Shown: piece by piece, positions 27,986 to 36,780 of the stretch | How positions within the stretch are numbered: position 1 is the first letter of the stretch | How the letters are laid out: every line of letters begins with the position of its first letter | NCBI RefSeq assembly: GCF_000192575.1 | Contig: NZ_GL876926.1 | Span: 124,001-188,000 of the forward strand | Length of the DNA: 64,000 bases | DNA from: Novosphingobium nitrogenifigens DSM 19370 | GTDB taxonomy: Bacteria; Pseudomonadota; Alphaproteobacteria; Sphingomonadales; Sphingomonadaceae | Direction of reading: 5' to 3' | Program-made: the position numbers and the translations under genes | The notes under the pieces: model-generated | Seen by the model: only the letters and a program-made list of their open reading frames with translations | Told to the model about the DNA's origin: nothing | The model's database searches: none

Positions 27986-28038
27986 AAAGGCCGTCTTCGG
28001 CAGGGTTGCTTCAGCAGCTTTGCCGGGGCGGCCTTTTT
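27986..28038 (+). terminator. Intrinsic terminator of alaS
   Basis: Outer arms aaaggccg (27986-27993) and cggccttt (28029-28036) enclose smaller hairpins; a run of five T residues (28034-28038) closes the structure. Confidence 0.8.
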
Positions 28039-28327
28039 GTTGGCGGGCAATGGGGGTATGTTTTCGGTAGAAATGGGGCATGCTCTCTGTCTGTGACGCA
28101 GAACTGAGACAGGCAAGGCGGGCGATGTGCCGGGAAGGCCCCCGTCCTGTCGCCTTTGGGTCGACGCCCTTGCAAGCCATGTGCTTGAATGTGCGGGCCT
28201 TATCACGTGCGGCTGAAGCGTGTTCAGCCGGGTTGATAAAGCGCAATGCCCCCTGCCGCTCGCTTGGGCAGGAAAACGCGGTGAAGGTGCGCGGATCCTT
28301 CCGACGCACAGTTTCAGGAGATGTTTG
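28039..28327. other. Leader region upstream of adhP
   Basis: Nearly 290 bp between the alaS terminator and adhP. I find no gene and no clear operator. A CAGGAGA ribosome binding site lies directly before adhP. The length leaves room for a regulated promoter. Confidence 0.5.
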
Positions 28328-29359
28328 ATGGCCCGGACGATGAAGGCTGCCGTAGTTCGCGAATTCGGCAAACCGCTGGTGATCGAGGAAGTGGCCGTGC
28401 CGGAACCAGGCCCGGGTCAGATTCAGGTCGCCATTCAGGCGTCGGGCGTGTGCCACACCGACCTTCACGCCGCTTGCGGCGACTGGCCGGTGAAGCCCCA
28501 GCCGCCTTTCATTCCCGGTCATGAAGGTGTGGGATATGTCTCTGCCGTCGGCGCAGGCGTCACCCATGTGAAGGAAGGCGACCGCGTCGGCGTTCCCTGG
28601 CTCTACACGGCATGCGGCCATTGCCGTCACTGCCTCGGTGGCTGGGAAACCCTGTGCGCCGAACAGCTCAACACCGGCTATTCGATCAACGGCGGTTTTG
28701 CCGATTACGTGATCGCCGATCCCAATTTCGTCGGCCACCTGCCTGCCAATATCTCGTTCCAGCAGATCGCGCCGGTGCTCTGCGCCGGGGTGACGGTCTA
28801 CAAGGGGCTCAAGGTCACCGATACCAAGTCCGGTGATCTGGTGGTCATTTCCGGGATCGGCGGGCTTGGCCACATGGCAGTGCAATATGCGGTCGCGATG
28901 GGGCTCAATGTCGTTGCGGTGGACATCGACGATGCGAAGCTCGAACTCGCGCGCAAGCTGGGCGCGATCGCGACGATCAACGCTCTCCATGAAAATCCCG
29001 GTGAAGCGATCCGCAAGGCCACCGGCAGCGGTGCGCAGGGTGTGCTGGTCACGGCAGTCGGTACCAGCGCATTCCGTCAGGCAATCGACATGGTCGACCG
29101 TGGTGGAACGATCGCGCTCAATGGTCTTCCGCCGGGCGAATTCGGCCTACCCATTTTCGACGTCGTGCTCGAAGGCATCACCGTGCGCGGCTCGATTGTC
29201 GGGACCCGCCTCGATCTTCAGGAATCGCTCGATTTTGCGGCAGCGGGCAAAGTCCGCGCGACGATCGAGACCGCCAAGCTCGACGACATCAACGCCATCT
29301 TCGATCGCATGCACAAGGGCCAGATCGAAGGCCGCGTGGTCCTCGACATGGCCGAATAA
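28328..29359 (+). CDS. adhP: Zinc-dependent alcohol dehydrogenase, AdhP family
   Basis: A 343-residue medium-chain dehydrogenase that oxidises primary alcohols to aldehydes with NAD (or the reverse). Catalytic-zinc ligands are Cys42 (GVCHTD), His65-Glu66 (GHEG) and Cys152. Structural-zinc ligands are Cys96, Cys99, Cys102 and Cys110. The nucleotide motif is GIGGLG at 176-181. It matches the AdhP type (LCAGVTVYKGLK, GLPPGEF, GSIVGTRLDLQESLDFA). A strong CAGGAGA precedes the ATG. It is convergent with icd and shares a bidirectional terminator with it. Confidence 0.92.
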   Translation: MARTMKAAVVREFGKPLVIEEVAVPEPGPGQIQVAIQASGVCHTDLHAACGDWPVKPQPPFIPGHEGVGYVSAVGAGVTHVKEGDRVGVPWLYTACGHCRHCLGGWETLCAEQLNTGYSINGGFADYVIADPNFVGHLPANISFQQIAPVLCAGVTVYKGLKVTDTKSGDLVVISGIGGLGHMAVQYAVAMGLNVVAVDIDDAKLELARKLGAIATINALHENPGEAIRKATGSGAQGVLVTAVGTSAFRQAIDMVDRGGTIALNGLPPGEFGLPIFDVVLEGITVRGSIVGTRLDLQESLDFAAAGKVRATIETAKLDDINAIFDRMHKGQIEGRVVLDMAE

Positions 29360-29386
29360 GCCTTCGTTCAAGCCTCGACAGCTCAC

Positions 29387-29421
29387 AAAAAAGGCCCCGG
29401 CATTACGCCGGGGCCTTTTTT
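29387..29421. terminator. Bidirectional intrinsic terminator between adhP and icd
   Basis: Perfect 15-bp arms (29387-29401 / 29407-29421) with a 5-nt loop attac; six A before and six T after, so it works for both convergent genes. Confidence 0.95.
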
Positions 29422-29450
29422 CGTGGTCCATAGACCGGTCGGGAGAGGGG

Positions 29451-29487
29451 CCTTCGCATGGCTCGCCGGAGCGAGCCCATGCGAAGG
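29451..29487. repeat. Second hairpin downstream of icd
   Basis: Arms ccttcgcatggctcgc (29451-29466) and 29471-29487 pair over 16 bp with one bulged base and a cgga loop. It is the first structure an icd transcript meets, just after the stop codon, before the bidirectional terminator. It may protect the icd mRNA 3' end. Confidence 0.7.
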
Positions 29488-29494
29488 GAAATCC

Positions 29495-30718
29495 TCAGGA
29501 CCAGCTGGCCATCTTGGTTTCGAGGTTCTTCACGATCGCTTCGAAGAACTGCTCGGTGGTCATCCAGGGCTGGTCGGGCCCGATCAGGATGGCGAGGTCC
29601 TTGGTCATCTTGCCGCTTTCGACGGTTTCGATGCAGACCTTTTCGAGCGTTTCGGCGAACTGCACCACTTCGGGGGTTTCGTCGAAGCGGCCGCGATAGA
29701 TCAGGCCACGGGTCCAGGCAAAGATCGACGCAATCGGGTTGGTCGAGGTCTGCTTGCCCTGCTGGTGCTGGCGGTAGTGACGGGTCACGGTACCGTGAGC
29801 AGCTTCGGCTTCGATGGTCTTGCCGTCGGGCGACATCAGAACCGAGGTCATCAGGCCCAGCGAACCGAAGCCCTGCGCGACGGTGTCCGACTGCACGTCG
29901 CCGTCGTAGTTCTTGCAAGCCCAGACGAACTTGCCCGACCACTTGAGCGCCGAGGCGACCATGTCGTCGATCAGGCGGTGCTGGTATTCGATGCCGGCAG
30001 CAGCGAACTTTTCCTTGAAGCCTTCGGTTTCGAACACTTCGGCGAACAGATCCTTGAAGCGGCCGTCATAGGCCTTGAGGATGGTGTTCTTGGTCGAAAG
30101 GTAGACCGGCCAGCCCAGCGAGAGGCCGTAGTTGAAGCTCGCGCGAGCGAAGTCGCGGATCGAGTCGTCGAGGTTGTACATCGCCATGGCGACGCCAGCG
30201 CTCGGGAAATCGAACACGTCGAGGTCGATCTTTTCGCCGTTTTCGCCGTCCCAGACGAGACGCAGCTTGCCCGGACCCGGGATGCGGGTGTCGGTGGCCT
30301 TGTACTGGTCACCAAAAGCGTGACGGCCGACGACGATGGGGTCGGTCCAGCCCGGAACCAGCCGGGGAACGTTCTGGATCACGATCGGTTCGCGGAAGAC
30401 AACGCCGCCAAGAATGTTGCGGATGGTGCCGTTGGGCGACTTCCACATCTTGTGCAGGTTGAATTCGGTGACGCGCGCTTCGTCGGGGGTAATGGTCGCG
30501 CACTTGACGCCGACACCGTATTCCTTGATCGCATTGGCGGAATCGATGGTGATCTGGTCGGCGGTGGCATCGCGGTTCTGGACCGACAGGTCGTAGTACT
30601 TGAGGTCGATATCCAGATAGGGAAGGATCAGTCGTTCGCGGATCCATTCCCAGATGATGCGGGTCATTTCGTCGCCGTCGAGTTCGACGATCGGGTTTTT
30701 CACCTTGATCTTGGCCAT
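29495..30718 (-). CDS. icd: NADP-dependent isocitrate dehydrogenase
   Basis: 407 residues, of the type II (eukaryote-like) subfamily typical of alphaproteobacteria. It oxidises isocitrate to 2-oxoglutarate in the TCA cycle. Signatures: [20 protein letters not shown] at the N-terminus, the isocitrate loop [33 protein letters not shown] with the metal-binding Asp, and [20 protein letters not shown]. The start at 30718 matches the family. The promoter region upstream contains the repeat mosaic at 30785-30982. Confidence 0.96.
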   Translation of the reverse strand: MAKIKVKNPIVELDGDEMTRIIWEWIRERLILPYLDIDLKYYDLSVQNRDATADQITIDSANAIKEYGVGVKCATITPDEARVTEFNLHKMWKSPNGTIRNILGGVVFREPIVIQNVPRLVPGWTDPIVVGRHAFGDQYKATDTRIPGPGKLRLVWDGENGEKIDLDVFDFPSAGVAMAMYNLDDSIRDFARASFNYGLSLGWPVYLSTKNTILKAYDGRFKDLFAEVFETEGFKEKFAAAGIEYQHRLIDDMVASALKWSGKFVWACKNYDGDVQSDTVAQGFGSLGLMTSVLMSPDGKTIEAEAAHGTVTRHYRQHQQGKQTSTNPIASIFAWTRGLIYRGRFDETPEVVQFAETLEKVCIETVESGKMTKDLAILIGPDQPWMTTEQFFEAIVKNLETKMASWS

Positions 30719-31031
30719 GTCGATATCACGCCTTCCTGGGTGGGAGAGAGGTCGCAGGGTCTGACACCAAACGCGCCCTGGGGTGAGTTTCGAACCAGAC
30801 TCTCATGCCGGTTCCCTTAGCAGGTGCGACAAACGGTGCAAGCAGCGCCGCCCCCCATGACCTCCCCCGACTTTCGGCGCATTCGTCGTAGGATGAGAGT
30901 CTGGGGATGAGAGTCTGGGGATGAGAGCCTGGGCCGACACCCGGGGTGCGGCACCCGCGCCGGCCCGTCGGAGTTTCGAACCGGACATCGATCCTGTTCG
31001 GTACTGGACAGGGAGGGGGAATGCGGCCTAG
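30719..31031. other. Intergenic region with short-repeat mosaic upstream of icd
   Basis: Divergent promoter region for icd and the enoyl-CoA hydratase. No gene is recognised. It contains three tandem 14-bp repeats, an inverted copy of the same sequence, and a 12-bp direct repeat flanking them (see the repeat entry). Confidence 0.6.
30785..30982. repeat. Repeat mosaic: flanking 12-bp direct repeats, three tandem 14-mers and an inverted copy
   Basis: gagtttcgaacc occurs at 30785-30796 and again at 30971-30982. Between them lie three tandem copies of gatgagagtctggg (30892-30905, 30906-30919, 30920-30933, the last with one change). The reverse complement of their core, ccagactctcat, is at 30795-30806, overlapping the first direct repeat. 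The origin is unknown; it may be a miniature element, slippage, or a set of binding sites. Confidence 0.8.
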
Positions 31032-31053
31032 AACTTAATCGATCAATTAAGTT
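31032..31053. promoter_or_regulatory. Candidate operator upstream of the enoyl-CoA hydratase
   Basis: A near-perfect 22-bp palindrome, aacttaat / attaagtt arms (31032-31039 / 31046-31053) with one mismatched pair inside, ends 16 bp before the start codon at 31070. Its size and symmetry suit a TetR-type repressor; no such regulator is encoded nearby. Confidence 0.45.
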
Positions 31054-31069
31054 GTTGGGAGAGCTATTC

Positions 31070-31849
31070 ATGACCCAGACCCTTGCGCAGGAAGCCGAAG
31101 TTCTGACCGAGATCAGCGGCAATGTCCTGATCGTCACGCTCAATCGGCCCGAGGCAAAGAATGCTATGAACAAGGCGGCGGCCGAAGGGATCGCCGCGGC
31201 GATGGACCGGCTTGATGCGGATGGTGCCTTGCGTTGCGCCATTCTGACCGGGGCAGGGGGAACGTTCTGTTCGGGCATGGATCTCAAGGGGTTTCTGCGT
31301 GGCGAGTCGCCTTCCGTGCCCGGGCGCGGGTTCGGGGCGCTGTCGCAATGGACGCCGAAAAAGCCGATTATCGCCGCAGTCGACGGGTATGCGCTGGCAG
31401 GGGGCATGGAACTGGCGCTCGCATGTGACCTGATCGTGGCCCATGGCGGGGCGAAGTTCGGCATTCCCGAAGTGAAGCGCGGTCTTGCCGCAGCGGCAGG
31501 CGGGCTGATCCGGCTTCCGCGCCAGATCCCGCCGCGCATCGCAATGGAGCTTGCCCTGACCGGGGATTTCATCACGGCCCAGCGCGCCTATGAGCTTGGC
31601 TTCATCAATCAGATCACCGAGGGGCCCGCGATCGAGGCAGCCCGCGTGCTCGCCGCCCGCATTGCCGAGAACGGACCGCTCGCGCTGATCGCGTCGAAGG
31701 CCATCGTGCGCGACTCGCACGAATGGACCGAAGCGGACATGTGGGGGCGGCAGCAGGCCTATATCGACCCGGTGTTCACTTCGCAGGACGCGCGCGAGGG
31801 GGCGGCGGCCTTTGCCGAGAAGCGCAAGCCCAACTGGCAGGGAAAGTGA
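31070..31849 (+). CDS. Enoyl-CoA hydratase/isomerase (crotonase) family protein
   Basis: 259 residues, the usual crotonase length. It has the CoA-binding and oxyanion segments (TLNRPEAKNAMNKA; GTFCSGMDLKGF; AVDGYALAGGMELALACDL) and FGIPEVKRGLAAAAGG, where the Glu corresponds to a catalytic acid in hydratases. Such proteins hydrate trans-2-enoyl-CoA in beta-oxidation or act on related acyl-CoAs. GGGAGAG stands before the ATG at 31070. A palindromic operator candidate precedes it. It stands alone between two terminators, so it is probably monocistronic. Confidence 0.86.
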   Translation: MTQTLAQEAEVLTEISGNVLIVTLNRPEAKNAMNKAAAEGIAAAMDRLDADGALRCAILTGAGGTFCSGMDLKGFLRGESPSVPGRGFGALSQWTPKKPIIAAVDGYALAGGMELALACDLIVAHGGAKFGIPEVKRGLAAAAGGLIRLPRQIPPRIAMELALTGDFITAQRAYELGFINQITEGPAIEAARVLAARIAENGPLALIASKAIVRDSHEWTEADMWGRQQAYIDPVFTSQDAREGAAAFAEKRKPNWQGK

Positions 31850-31894
31850 TCCCCGGCCGGGGAGGACCGCCCCGGCGCCATGCCTGAAAAAAGG

Positions 31895-31929
31895 AAGGGC
31901 GGCGATGCAGGTGCATCACCGCCCTTTTT
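31895..31929. terminator. Intrinsic terminator between enoyl-CoA hydratase and TonB receptor
   Basis: Arms aagggcgg-c-gatgca (31895-31909) pair with 31912-31926, one mismatch, followed by TTTTT (31925-31929). Six A at 31887-31892 allow it to work on the minus strand too. Confidence 0.85.
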
Positions 31930-31953
31930 GGGATCAGGCACGCGCCCGTTGGA

Positions 31954-34608
31954 TCAGAAGCCCAGGACGAGTGTCCCGATCACCGCGCGCGGCGCACCGA
32001 TCTGTGCATTGGTGAGGGTGCCGGTGAAGGTCTGGGTGGGCGAGGTCGTGGCGCTGAAGCCGCCGACATAGTGCTGGTTGAACAGGTTCGACACGTTGAG
32101 CTGGACATAGGAGCTGTCGTTGTGGAGCCCGAGCGCCGCCAGCTTCATGCGGACGTCGATGTCGACCAGCGTATATTCGGGAGTCTTGGCCGGATAGACG
32201 ACCGCGCCGTCGGTCACACCGGTATTGCCCGAGGACAGGAACGGCGTGTTCTGGTCGTTCACATAACGGGCGCCGGTGTGCTTGAGCTGCACCCCGAACA
32301 GCAGCGGGCCGTAATTGCCCTGGAGACGGCCGCCGACGGTGTACTGCGGAATGCCCGATTCGAACTTGCCCGCCGTCTGGTAATAGGCGAGCTGGTTGAC
32401 GGTGGTGCAGCCGTTGACGCCGATGGCAACCATCGTCGTCGAGCACGAACCGGCGGTGACATTGCTCTGGATTTCGGAGTGCAGCCACGAGCCGAAGACC
32501 ATCGCGGTCACGTGTTCGTTGACGTTGTAGGCAAGGTTGGCATCGATGCCGTAGCGCTTTACCGAGCCGAGGTTCGAATAGATCGAGGTGCCTTCGGTCG
32601 GGTTGTAGGCGGTGCCGAGACGATTGCTGAAGTGGGTGTACCAGAGATCCACCTGCGCCGTGACCTTGCGGTCGTTGATGCGCCAGCCAAGGTCGAAATT
32701 GTCGGTCTTTTCAGGCTGGGCTTCGACGCCGGGTGTACCCTGCTGGAAATAGAACGACTGGTAGAGCGCGGTGGTCTGCGGCGCGGAATACCCCTTCGAG
32801 TAGTTGAAGAAGGTTTCGCCGACCGGCAGGACGAACGTCAGGCCTGCATTGGGCAGGACCGCGCTATAGGAATACTTGCGCGTCTGGGGCAGGGCGGAGC
32901 CGCTCGGCGATCCGCTCGATCCGATGCTGTAGGGGAAGGCTGCCTGATAGGCTGCCGCTGAATCCCCGAAGGCGCAGCTGACGCCGCCGCCTGCGTTGCG
33001 GGTGAAGCAGTAGTTGGTCAGCTGGCGCTGAAGGAAAGGAACGCGCAGGCCTGCGGTGACGGTCAGGCGATTGTCGAGGAACTTGCCGCGATACTCGCCC
33101 GAGACCTGGTGCATCGTCGCGATCGAGTCGGTGTCGCGCTTCTGGATCAGGCTGCCGCCCGTGTCCGAGATCGGGTTGTTTACGGCCCAGACGTTGAGCG
33201 CGCCGCCGTCGCTGCCGATCGGGGTCATTTCACCCGACTGCGTGATGTCCGAGCGGGCAAAGGCATATGCGACGCGCAGAGTCTGGCTGGGGGCTGCGTC
33301 GTAGCGGAGCGAGGTGGTGAGCGCGACACGGTGGGTCTTGGTCTGGCTGGGGACGAGCATGCGGACAGAGTCGATGCTGTCGCCGTCGCCGTTGAGATCC
33401 TTGCCAAGGTAATAGCTGCCGTTGACGTAGCCGTAGAGGGGCGTTCCGCTCGGGATCGAAGTGGCCGAGGCCGTCGTGCACTTGCCCGAAACCAGATAGC
33501 AGCCCGACTCATAGGCGTTGGCCGTGCCGCCACCGTTCGCCTTGGTGAACTGGTACGAAGGGTCGAAGGTGAACGTCAGCTTGTCGGTCAGCGTCAGCTT
33601 CATCGCCGCGCGCAGGTTGAGCAGGTTGGCTGGATTGTAGCGGTAGTCGAACGCGCTGCCGCAGGAATTGGCGCTGTCGGCGACGCCCTTGGTCCCGGTC
33701 GCCGTGGTGCAGCCGCTGTAGTTGTAATAGCTGCCCGGCCCCGTCGTCGCGGGGAAAGAGGTGAGGCCCGAACCCGAGTCAGCGGCGAGCGCGGTGTTCG
33801 ACAGCGGCACCGAGCCCGAGAAATTGTTGCGCAGGACGACATAGAAACCGGCAAGTGAGATGAAGTCGCCCGGCTTTGACAGCGGCTGATAGATGCGGCC
33901 GTTGAACTCGTGTTTGCGGATGTGGCCATAGTTGTTGAACGGGGAATCGTTCTGCGTCTTGCTGGCCGAGAACCACGCCTTGGTCCCCCACGGACCGAAC
34001 GTGCCGGTGTCGATCATGCCGAACACGCGATAGTAGTGGTCAGTGCCGCCCGATGCGACCAGCTTGGCGTGGGTCTTGTCGGTCGGCATGTGCGAGATGA
34101 AGTTGACCGTCGAGCCCGAGGCCGAGGACGTCGGGCTGTCGACGTCGGTCGTGCCGAGATTGACCGTCACTTTGTCGATCACTTCGGTGTCGAGCAGTTC
34201 CTGCGCATAGAGCGCATAGTTGCCGTCATCGTTCAACGTGACGCCGTCAAAGGTTTCGGAAATGCGCGTGGCGTCAAACCCGCGAATGGTGAGCGTGCCG
34301 CCCGCACCGCCGTAGGGGTCGTTGTTCTGAAAGCTGACGCCTGGCAGGTAGTTGATGATGTCGTTGATCGACTGGCCCGGAACCTGATGTTCGATGAAGG
34401 CCTGATTGAGTTCGAGTTTGGCTTTCGACGTGTCGGGAATGACAAGGCCGTCGATGCCGCGCCTGGCATTGTCGTGCGTTCCGGTGACGACGATTTCCTT
34501 GTCGAAATCGAGCGTGCCGGTCGATTGCGCGAAAGCCTGGGTTCCGGTGATGGCCATCCCCATGGCGAGCAGGCTCACGCCCCAACGGGCCTTCGAATAC
34601 GAAGTCAT
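31954..34608 (-). CDS. TonB-dependent receptor
   Basis: An 884-residue outer-membrane active transporter. A signal peptide (WGVSLLAMGMAITGTQAFA) is followed by a TonB-box-like stretch (KEIVVTGTH), a plug domain (DIINYLPGVSFQNNDPYG, then LTIRGFDATRISETFDG, VDSPTSSASGSTVNF) and a 22-stranded barrel ending RAVIGTLVLGF with C-terminal Phe. The ligand is unknown; sphingomonads use such receptors for iron chelates, plant polymers and other large substrates. No periplasmic or catabolic partner genes adjoin it. The start at 34608 has GGGGAG upstream. It is convergent with the enoyl-CoA hydratase. Confidence 0.92.
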   Translation of the reverse strand: MTSYSKARWGVSLLAMGMAITGTQAFAQSTGTLDFDKEIVVTGTHDNARRGIDGLVIPDTSKAKLELNQAFIEHQVPGQSINDIINYLPGVSFQNNDPYGGAGGTLTIRGFDATRISETFDGVTLNDDGNYALYAQELLDTEVIDKVTVNLGTTDVDSPTSSASGSTVNFISHMPTDKTHAKLVASGGTDHYYRVFGMIDTGTFGPWGTKAWFSASKTQNDSPFNNYGHIRKHEFNGRIYQPLSKPGDFISLAGFYVVLRNNFSGSVPLSNTALAADSGSGLTSFPATTGPGSYYNYSGCTTATGTKGVADSANSCGSAFDYRYNPANLLNLRAAMKLTLTDKLTFTFDPSYQFTKANGGGTANAYESGCYLVSGKCTTASATSIPSGTPLYGYVNGSYYLGKDLNGDGDSIDSVRMLVPSQTKTHRVALTTSLRYDAAPSQTLRVAYAFARSDITQSGEMTPIGSDGGALNVWAVNNPISDTGGSLIQKRDTDSIATMHQVSGEYRGKFLDNRLTVTAGLRVPFLQRQLTNYCFTRNAGGGVSCAFGDSAAAYQAAFPYSIGSSGSPSGSALPQTRKYSYSAVLPNAGLTFVLPVGETFFNYSKGYSAPQTTALYQSFYFQQGTPGVEAQPEKTDNFDLGWRINDRKVTAQVDLWYTHFSNRLGTAYNPTEGTSIYSNLGSVKRYGIDANLAYNVNEHVTAMVFGSWLHSEIQSNVTAGSCSTTMVAIGVNGCTTVNQLAYYQTAGKFESGIPQYTVGGRLQGNYGPLLFGVQLKHTGARYVNDQNTPFLSSGNTGVTDGAVVYPAKTPEYTLVDIDVRMKLAALGLHNDSSYVQLNVSNLFNQHYVGGFSATTSPTQTFTGTLTNAQIGAPRAVIGTLVLGF

Positions 34609-34888
34609 CAGTTCAGCTCCCCTCAACTCGGCGCGGTGCGCCTGTGCTTTCGCTGCATTGCAAAAGCACCCAAGTGAGCGGGCCAATCACAGGTCCGTGT
34701 TACAGCTTGAGCGAGGCTGTTTCGGATCGGTGACAATCTGTGATCGAATTGCCGGGGGTGTTGCCCTTATGTCTCAACAGGATTCGGCACAGTGCCCCCG
34801 CATCTTCCCCTAGGGGGATGTATACCCGTGCTAACCGCGTTCCGGGGTATCCGATCGTACTTCCCTATCGAGTGCCGGATCTCTGGAA

Positions 34889-36364
34889 ATGACTTCTAAC
34901 GAACCTTTCGTGACCCTTGACGAAGGCAATTACCGCTCGTTTCCCGGCATCGTGAGGCTGGTGCGGCGTTCGGGCGGCAAGGCTCTTGATCGCCTGTACG
35001 TGAGGATTTCCGAGCATCCGGTGACCCGGGCCCTGTTGCCGACGGCGGAAAGTCGCGAGCGTGCCTCCCGGGCGCAGCTGGCGCATTGGGAAACGCTCTT
35101 TTCCGGACGGTTTGATGCCGCCGCGATCAAGCGGTCGGCCCATATCGGTGAAGTCCATGCCCGCGTCGGTCTTACTCCGAATTTCTATGTCGGCGGTTAT
35201 GCCCTTACCCTCGAAGAACTGATCGGCAGCGCCTTTGCCGCGCATCGGGTGGCGCAGATGGCGGCGCCGGGGTTGCGTGGGGTGATCGCGACGCTGGTCA
35301 AGACGGCCTTGCTCGACATGGAGGCGGCACTCGGCGCCTATTTCCATGCCGAGGAAAAGGAACGCAGTCAGGCCATCCAGCGTCTGGGGGCGGCTCTGTC
35401 GGCGATGGCGGTCGGCAATTTCCAGGCCGATCTTGCAGGGATGCCCGCCGCCTACAACCAGATCACCGAGGATTTCCACGCGATGCGCCGGGACATCAGC
35501 CGGATCATCGTGCACATGACCGAGGCGGCCGAAAGCATCGATCTGGGCGCACACGAGATCAGCGCGGCTGCGCATGATCAGGCTGAGCGGACCGAGCGGC
35601 AGGCGGCGTCTCTGGCGCGGACGGCGGACGTCATGAAGAATGTGGCGCAAGCGGTCGAAACCACCGCCCAGAGCGCGCAGACGGTCGATCAGACCGTGTC
35701 CGATGTCGACGAGCGTGCCCGTGAAGGCGGGGCGATCGTGCGCGATGCCATGGTGGCGATGGACAAGATCAAGGCTTCGTCCGAGGAAATCGCCAAGATC
35801 ATCGAAGTGATCGAGGGGATCGCGTTTCAGACCAACCTGCTCGCGCTCAATGCCGGGGTCGAAGCGGCACGGGCGGGGGACGCGGGCAAGGGCTTTGCAG
35901 TCGTTGCCAGTGAAGTTCGCGCCCTTGCGCATCGAACGGCTGAATCGGCCAAGTCGATCAAGGACCTCATCAGCAAGTCGAGCCAAGACGTCGGCGAGGG
36001 GGTCGAACTGGTCGCCAAGAGCGGCGCCGCGCTCGAAACGATCATCGAGCGGGTCGAGACGGCGACGACGCAGACGCGCGAAATTGCGGCCAATGCCGCA
36101 GAGCAGACCGAGAGTCTGCGCCGTGTCAGCAAGGAAATCGCCGACATGGACACCGATACCCAGCAGAACGCGGCGATGGCGGAGGAAACCAATGCGGCTG
36201 CCCGCGGGCTGAGTGATCAGGCAACGCGCCTCTCGACTCTGGTGGCCCGTTTCCGGCTGGAGCGCCGTGACAAGCGTCGCGGCGAAGGTGATTGGGCGGG
36301 CAAGGGGTCTTCGGACGCGAAGAGTGGCGAAGGGGAGGTCGAGCCGCAGCGTTTGAGCGCATAA
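34889..36364 (+). CDS. Globin-coupled chemoreceptor (HemAT-like), soluble
   Basis: A 491-residue methyl-accepting protein without membrane segments. Residues 1-155 fit a globin-coupled-sensor (protoglobin-like) domain: [20 protein letters not shown] with His90 as probable proximal haem ligand. Residues 165-465 form the coiled-coil signalling domain, with the conserved hairpin tip region [20 protein letters not shown] at 311-330 and [17 protein letters not shown]. Such proteins sense oxygen or other gases and signal through CheA. No che genes lie nearby. The C-terminus is charged and lacks a clear CheR-binding pentapeptide. A palindrome cccctagggg (34807-34816) lies in its upstream region. Confidence 0.88.
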   Translation: MTSNEPFVTLDEGNYRSFPGIVRLVRRSGGKALDRLYVRISEHPVTRALLPTAESRERASRAQLAHWETLFSGRFDAAAIKRSAHIGEVHARVGLTPNFYVGGYALTLEELIGSAFAAHRVAQMAAPGLRGVIATLVKTALLDMEAALGAYFHAEEKERSQAIQRLGAALSAMAVGNFQADLAGMPAAYNQITEDFHAMRRDISRIIVHMTEAAESIDLGAHEISAAAHDQAERTERQAASLARTADVMKNVAQAVETTAQSAQTVDQTVSDVDERAREGGAIVRDAMVAMDKIKASSEEIAKIIEVIEGIAFQTNLLALNAGVEAARAGDAGKGFAVVASEVRALAHRTAESAKSIKDLISKSSQDVGEGVELVAKSGAALETIIERVETATTQTREIAANAAEQTESLRRVSKEIADMDTDTQQNAAMAEETNAAARGLSDQATRLSTLVARFRLERRDKRRGEGDWAGKGSSDAKSGEGEVEPQRLSA

Positions 36365-36430
36365 TGCCGACCAGCCGTGAGCTTGCCTCATCCGTGGGTT
36401 GTATAAGGCCGCGCGCCATTTGAGCGACAC

Positions 36431-36461
36431 GACCTGCGATGAGTTTATCTCATCGCAGGTC
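36431..36461. terminator. Stem-loop downstream of the globin-coupled receptor
   Basis: Perfect 13-bp arms gacctgcgatgag / ctcatcgcaggtc with loop tttat, 66 bp after the stop codon. There is no T-run, so it may protect the 3' end rather than terminate by itself. Confidence 0.6.
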
Positions 36462-36516
36462 CGTATAACGCGCAGGGCGCCGTGAATCGGCGTGTAATCG
36501 TCCAGATCTCATAACG

Positions 36517-36555
36517 AAAAAGCCCGCCTGACCATTCGGTCGGCGGGCCTTTTTG
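36517..36555 (-). terminator. Intrinsic terminator of tRNA-Val
   Basis: A gcccgcc / ggcgggc stem (36522-36528 / 36542-36548) with an inner gacc/ggtc stem; on the minus strand it is followed by five T residues, immediately after the tRNA gene. The A-rich and T-rich flanks would also let it work on the plus strand for the receptor gene. Confidence 0.88.
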
Positions 36556-36559
36556 ATGA

Positions 36560-36634
36560 TGGTGGGCGTAGCAAGGATTGAACTTGCGACCCCTACGATG
36601 TCAACATAGTGCTCTACCACTGAGCTATACGCCC
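36560..36634 (-). tRNA. tRNA-Val (anticodon GAC), CCA encoded
   Basis: On the minus strand the cloverleaf is complete. The acceptor stem is GGGCGTA (36634-36628) with TACGCCC, the D-arm contains GCTCAGTGGTAGAGC, the anticodon stem CTATG/CGTAG holds the loop TTGACAT (anticodon GAC), and the T-arm contains GTTCAATCC. The discriminator base is A and CCA is encoded (36562-36560). It reads GUC and GUU valine codons. Confidence 0.97.
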
Positions 36635-36780
36635 GCACCATCATTTTGTTCCGTCAGCCTCTCGGCGTCGGGAGCGCCCCTCTACCCAGAGGATGGGGGG
36701 CTGGCAAGAGGGATATGGCCAAAAAATTCATTTTTTTCCGCAAGTGCCCAAAAAATCCCGGTTTTCTGCGGAATTTCGGT

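Noticed and set aside
30892..30933. Tandem 14-bp repeats considered as a CRISPR array
   Set aside because: The copies are contiguous, without spacers, too short for CRISPR repeats, and no cas genes are present.
34807..34816. cccctagggg palindrome upstream of the globin-coupled receptor as an operator
   Set aside because: Only 10 bp of perfect symmetry, about 70 bp from the start; too weak to call without conservation data.
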